A stretch of 64,000 nt of DNA from assembly GCA_903842345.1 (NCBI GenBank), contig CAIMLR010000008.1:1-64000 (forward strand). The letters are read 5' to 3'. The number at the start of each line of letters is the position of its first letter. Position 1 is the stretch's first letter. This DNA comes from an uncultured Myxococcales bacterium. GTDB taxonomy: Bacteria; Myxococcota_A; UBA9042. Positions 62,022 to 64,000 of this stretch are shown here, in pieces. A program made the translations under genes and the position numbers. The notes under the pieces are model-generated. The model saw only the letters and a program-made list of their open reading frames with translations, was not told the DNA's origin and did no database searches.

Positions 62022-62368
62022 AGGCCAATCAGCAAGCTTCCCGCCGCCCGGCAGTAAGTTCGCCGCGCAGGCCGACGCCGGCCAGCATCAAACCGACGCG
62101 CTGGGGCATTTCATCGTCCCACGCCTTGCCTGCGCCGGCCAAACTCCTAACGTTCAAAGCACGTGCTGCGCCTGCGGGCCGCGTCGCGTGAGCGTCATCC
62201 GGTTGGCCATCAGGTGCCGCCGTCGTTTCGTGCCCAACTCCGAGGTTGTGAATTCTTCGAATTGCCAACCTCAGCGCATTGTCTTGATCCAGCAACCGCG
62301 GCCTGGGAGAGCCTGTGAAACGAGTTCTCACAAGCACTCAGCCAGTCATCGCCGTCCCGGAGGCCTTC
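62022..62368. promoter_or_regulatory. Leader of acnA with a 31-base imperfect palindrome
   Basis: No supported gene occupies this 347-base gap; the minus-strand 102-codon ORF has no family features. At 62242-62272 GAGGTTG-TG-AATTC-TTC-GAATT-GC-CAACCTC forms a two-tier inverted repeat with a TTC centre and only a two-base mismatch between tiers. It is about 97 bases upstream of the acnA ATG, in a patch much richer in A+T than its surroundings. It could be an operator for aconitase or a terminator for the upstream cyclase gene. Confidence 0.45.
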
Positions 62369-64000
62369 ATGAGCCAGAATTCGTTCGCGTCCAAGTCGAC
62401 GCTGTCCGTCGGGGACAAGTCCTACCGCTATTTCAGTCTGCCCGCGCTCGCCCAAGCCGGATACGCCGTTGACCGCCTGCCGGTGTCGATGCGCATCCTG
62501 CTTGAGAACCTGCTGCGCCATGAGGACGGGACGACGGTCAAGCGTGCGGACATTGAGGCCATCGCCGGCTGGGACCCGGCGCATCACCCTGAGCTGGAGA
62601 TCGCGTTTCGCGTCGCGCGCGTGGTGCTGCAGGACTTCACGGGCGTGCCGGCGGTCGTCGATCTGGCGGCGATGCGGGACGCCATGCAGGCGTGGGGTGG
62701 CGATCCGGCGCGGATCAACCCGCTGCAGCCGGTGGATTTGGTTGTCGACCATTCCGTACAGGTGGACTATTTCGGGACGCCCGATGCGTTCCGGCAGAAC
62801 GCCGACCTGGAATTCCAGCGCAACCGCGAGCGATACCAACTGCTGCGCTGGGCGCAGACGGCGTTTTCCGGCTTCTCTGCCGTGCCGCCGGACACCGGCA
62901 TCGTGCATCAGGTCAACCTGGAATTCCTGGCGCGAACGGTTTTCACCCAGGTAGAAAACGGCGAGACGCTGGCGTTTCCTGACACGTGCGTCGGCACCGA
63001 TTCGCACACGCCGATGGTCAATGGCCTCGGCGTCGTCGGCTGGGGCGTGGGCGGCATTGAAGCGGAGGCCGCGATGCTGGGCCAGCCGATCACGATGCTG
63101 CTGCCGGAGGTCGTTGGCTTCCGCGTGCATGGCAAGCTGCAAGAAGGCGTGACGGCGACGGATCTGGTGCTGACGGTCACGCAAATGCTGCGCAGGCACG
63201 GCGTGGTCGGCAAGTTCGTCGAATTCTTTGGCAATGGTCTCTCGTCGCTCTCCCTGACCGACCGCGCGACGATTTCCAACATGGCGCCGGAATACGGCGC
63301 GACAATCGGCTATTTTCCCATCGACGCGCAGACCATCGATTACCTGCGTTTTTCCGGCCGCGACGAGGCGACCGTCGCGCTCGTGGAGGCGTACGCCAAG
63401 GCGCAGGGTATGTACCGCACGGACGCGTCGGTCGATCCGCAGTTCTCGTCGCAGCTTGAACTCGACCTCGGAACGGTGGAGCCATCCATGGCGGGGCCCA
63501 AGCGGCCGCAGGATCGCGTGGCGCTGCGGGACGTGAAGGACGCCTTTACCCGCGAGCTGCCGTCCCTGCTCAAGCCCGGAGCGGAGCTGGGCGCGACGGC
63601 GACCACGTCGGACGGTCACACGCTGACGCACGGCTCGGTGGTCATTGCGGCGATTACGTCCTGCACGAATACCTCCAATCCGTCCGTGCTGATGGCCGCC
63701 GGTCTGCTGGCGCGCAACGCGGTCGCCAAGGGGCTGAACGTGCAGCCGTGGGTCAAGACGTCGCTCGCGCCGGGCTCCAAGGTCGTGACGGAATACCTGA
63801 AGGCCGCGGGGCTGACGCCGTTCCTGGAGCGGCTGGGTTTCCACCTGGTCGGCTATGGCTGTACGACGTGCATCGGCAACTCCGGGCCGCTGCCGGAGCC
63901 CGTCGAGGCTGCGATCCAGTCCGGCAAGCTGGTTGCGGCGTCCGTGCTGTCCGGCAACCGCAATTTTGAGGGCCGCGTGCACGGCGCGGTGCGCGCGAAC
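62369..64000 (+). CDS. acnA: Aconitate hydratase A, truncated by the window edge
   Basis: The ATG at 62369 has GGAGG six bases upstream. The reading frame stays open for 544 codons to the window end; full AcnA proteins are about 890-940 residues, so roughly 60 percent is present. It converts citrate to isocitrate in the TCA cycle using a 4Fe-4S cluster. The N-terminal signature [37 protein letters not shown] and [13 protein letters not shown] (first cluster Cys near residue 430), then [14 protein letters not shown] (remaining two cluster Cys near 497-500) are all intact. It is missing from the ORF track as an open plus-strand entry because it has no stop in the window. Confidence 0.93.
   Translation, partial: MSQNSFASKSTLSVGDKSYRYFSLPALAQAGYAVDRLPVSMRILLENLLRHEDGTTVKRADIEAIAGWDPAHHPELEIAFRVARVVLQDFTGVPAVVDLAAMRDAMQAWGGDPARINPLQPVDLVVDHSVQVDYFGTPDAFRQNADLEFQRNRERYQLLRWAQTAFSGFSAVPPDTGIVHQVNLEFLARTVFTQVENGETLAFPDTCVGTDSHTPMVNGLGVVGWGVGGIEAEAAMLGQPITMLLPEVVGFRVHGKLQEGVTATDLVLTVTQMLRRHGVVGKFVEFFGNGLSSLSLTDRATISNMAPEYGATIGYFPIDAQTIDYLRFSGRDEATVALVEAYAKAQGMYRTDASVDPQFSSQLELDLGTVEPSMAGPKRPQDRVALRDVKDAFTRELPSLLKPGAELGATATTSDGHTLTHGSVVIAAITSCTNTSNPSVLMAAGLLARNAVAKGLNVQPWVKTSLAPGSKVVTEYLKAAGLTPFLERLGFHLVGYGCTTCIGNSGPLPEPVEAAIQSGKLVAASVLSGNRNFEGRVHGAVRAN

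Noticed and set aside
62210-63982. 590-aa minus-strand ORF over acnA
   Set aside because: Shadow of the truncated aconitase gene, which is open on the plus strand with both Fe-S Cys motifs.

Overview
The window is a 64 kb piece of a GC-rich Gram-negative genome. It looks like a member of the Myxococcota or a related deltaproteobacterial lineage. The reasons are the many lipoproteins with an Asp/Ala-rich linker followed by Cys-rich disulfide repeats, a eukaryotic-type Ser/Thr kinase with HRDVSPQN in the catalytic loop, a DUF1552/DUF1592 pair, MopE-like and thrombospondin type-3 repeats, and chromosomal housekeeping genes (leuS, metH, acnA, greB). This placement is inference. There is no rRNA, tRNA, CRISPR array, transposase or phage gene, so it reads as ordinary chromosome with a very heavy surface-protein load. 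About 40 genes can be supported, and 15 of them begin with a lipoprotein signal peptide.

Region by region: 1-6.2 kb holds the start of a leftward gene and two rightward Cys-rich lipoproteins, one ending in a c-type heme domain and one carrying LamG and RCC1-like domains. 6.5-8.4 kb is a large acyl-CoA dehydrogenase, closed by a strong hairpin. 8.5-23.5 kb is a leftward run of nine closely spaced genes: a von Willebrand A (VWA) lipoprotein, a 1710-residue Cys-rich/TSP3 lipoprotein, a TPR-like lipoprotein, MlaF- and MlaE-like lipid transporter subunits, a protein of unknown family, a DUF1592 lipoprotein, a Tat-exported DUF1552 protein and a small lipoprotein. Just upstream is an Lgt-like membrane protein, divergent from a MobA-FdhD fusion. 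25.9-29.6 kb has another Cys-rich lipoprotein and a Ser/Thr kinase. 29.8-32.4 kb has a 3-hydroxyacyl-CoA dehydrogenase/enoyl-CoA hydratase fusion and GreB. 32.6-38.9 kb has a fourth large Cys-rich lipoprotein, a lipoprotein resembling peptidylglycine-type copper monooxygenases, a glycosyltransferase and a methyltransferase. 39-45 kb is a leftward RND efflux operon (adaptor, pump, UspA-like fragment, TolC-like channel). 45.2-48.4 kb has a thioredoxin with a DUF6132-like membrane protein and a YiiX-like hydrolase with an outer-membrane-type lipoprotein. 48.4-64 kb has leuS, a small lipoprotein, metH, a START-like protein, a thiopurine methyltransferase, further lipoproteins including a secreted PHP-type metallohydrolase, a diguanylate cyclase and a truncated acnA.

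The unifying theme is cell-envelope display. Several proteins share one plan: lipid anchor, Asp/Ala linker, disulfide-rich stalk, then a different tip (cytochrome, LamG/RCC1, jelly roll). They sit beside an Lgt-like paralogue and an Mla-like transporter. The best candidates for new biology are the nine-gene envelope operon, the heme-tipped stalk lipoprotein, the copper-monooxygenase-like lipoprotein, the unusual Lgt paralogue and the MobA-FdhD fusion. All functions come from reading motifs by eye; no database search was run. Start codons were often moved inward from the ORF track to a site with a ribosome binding site and a proper signal peptide.
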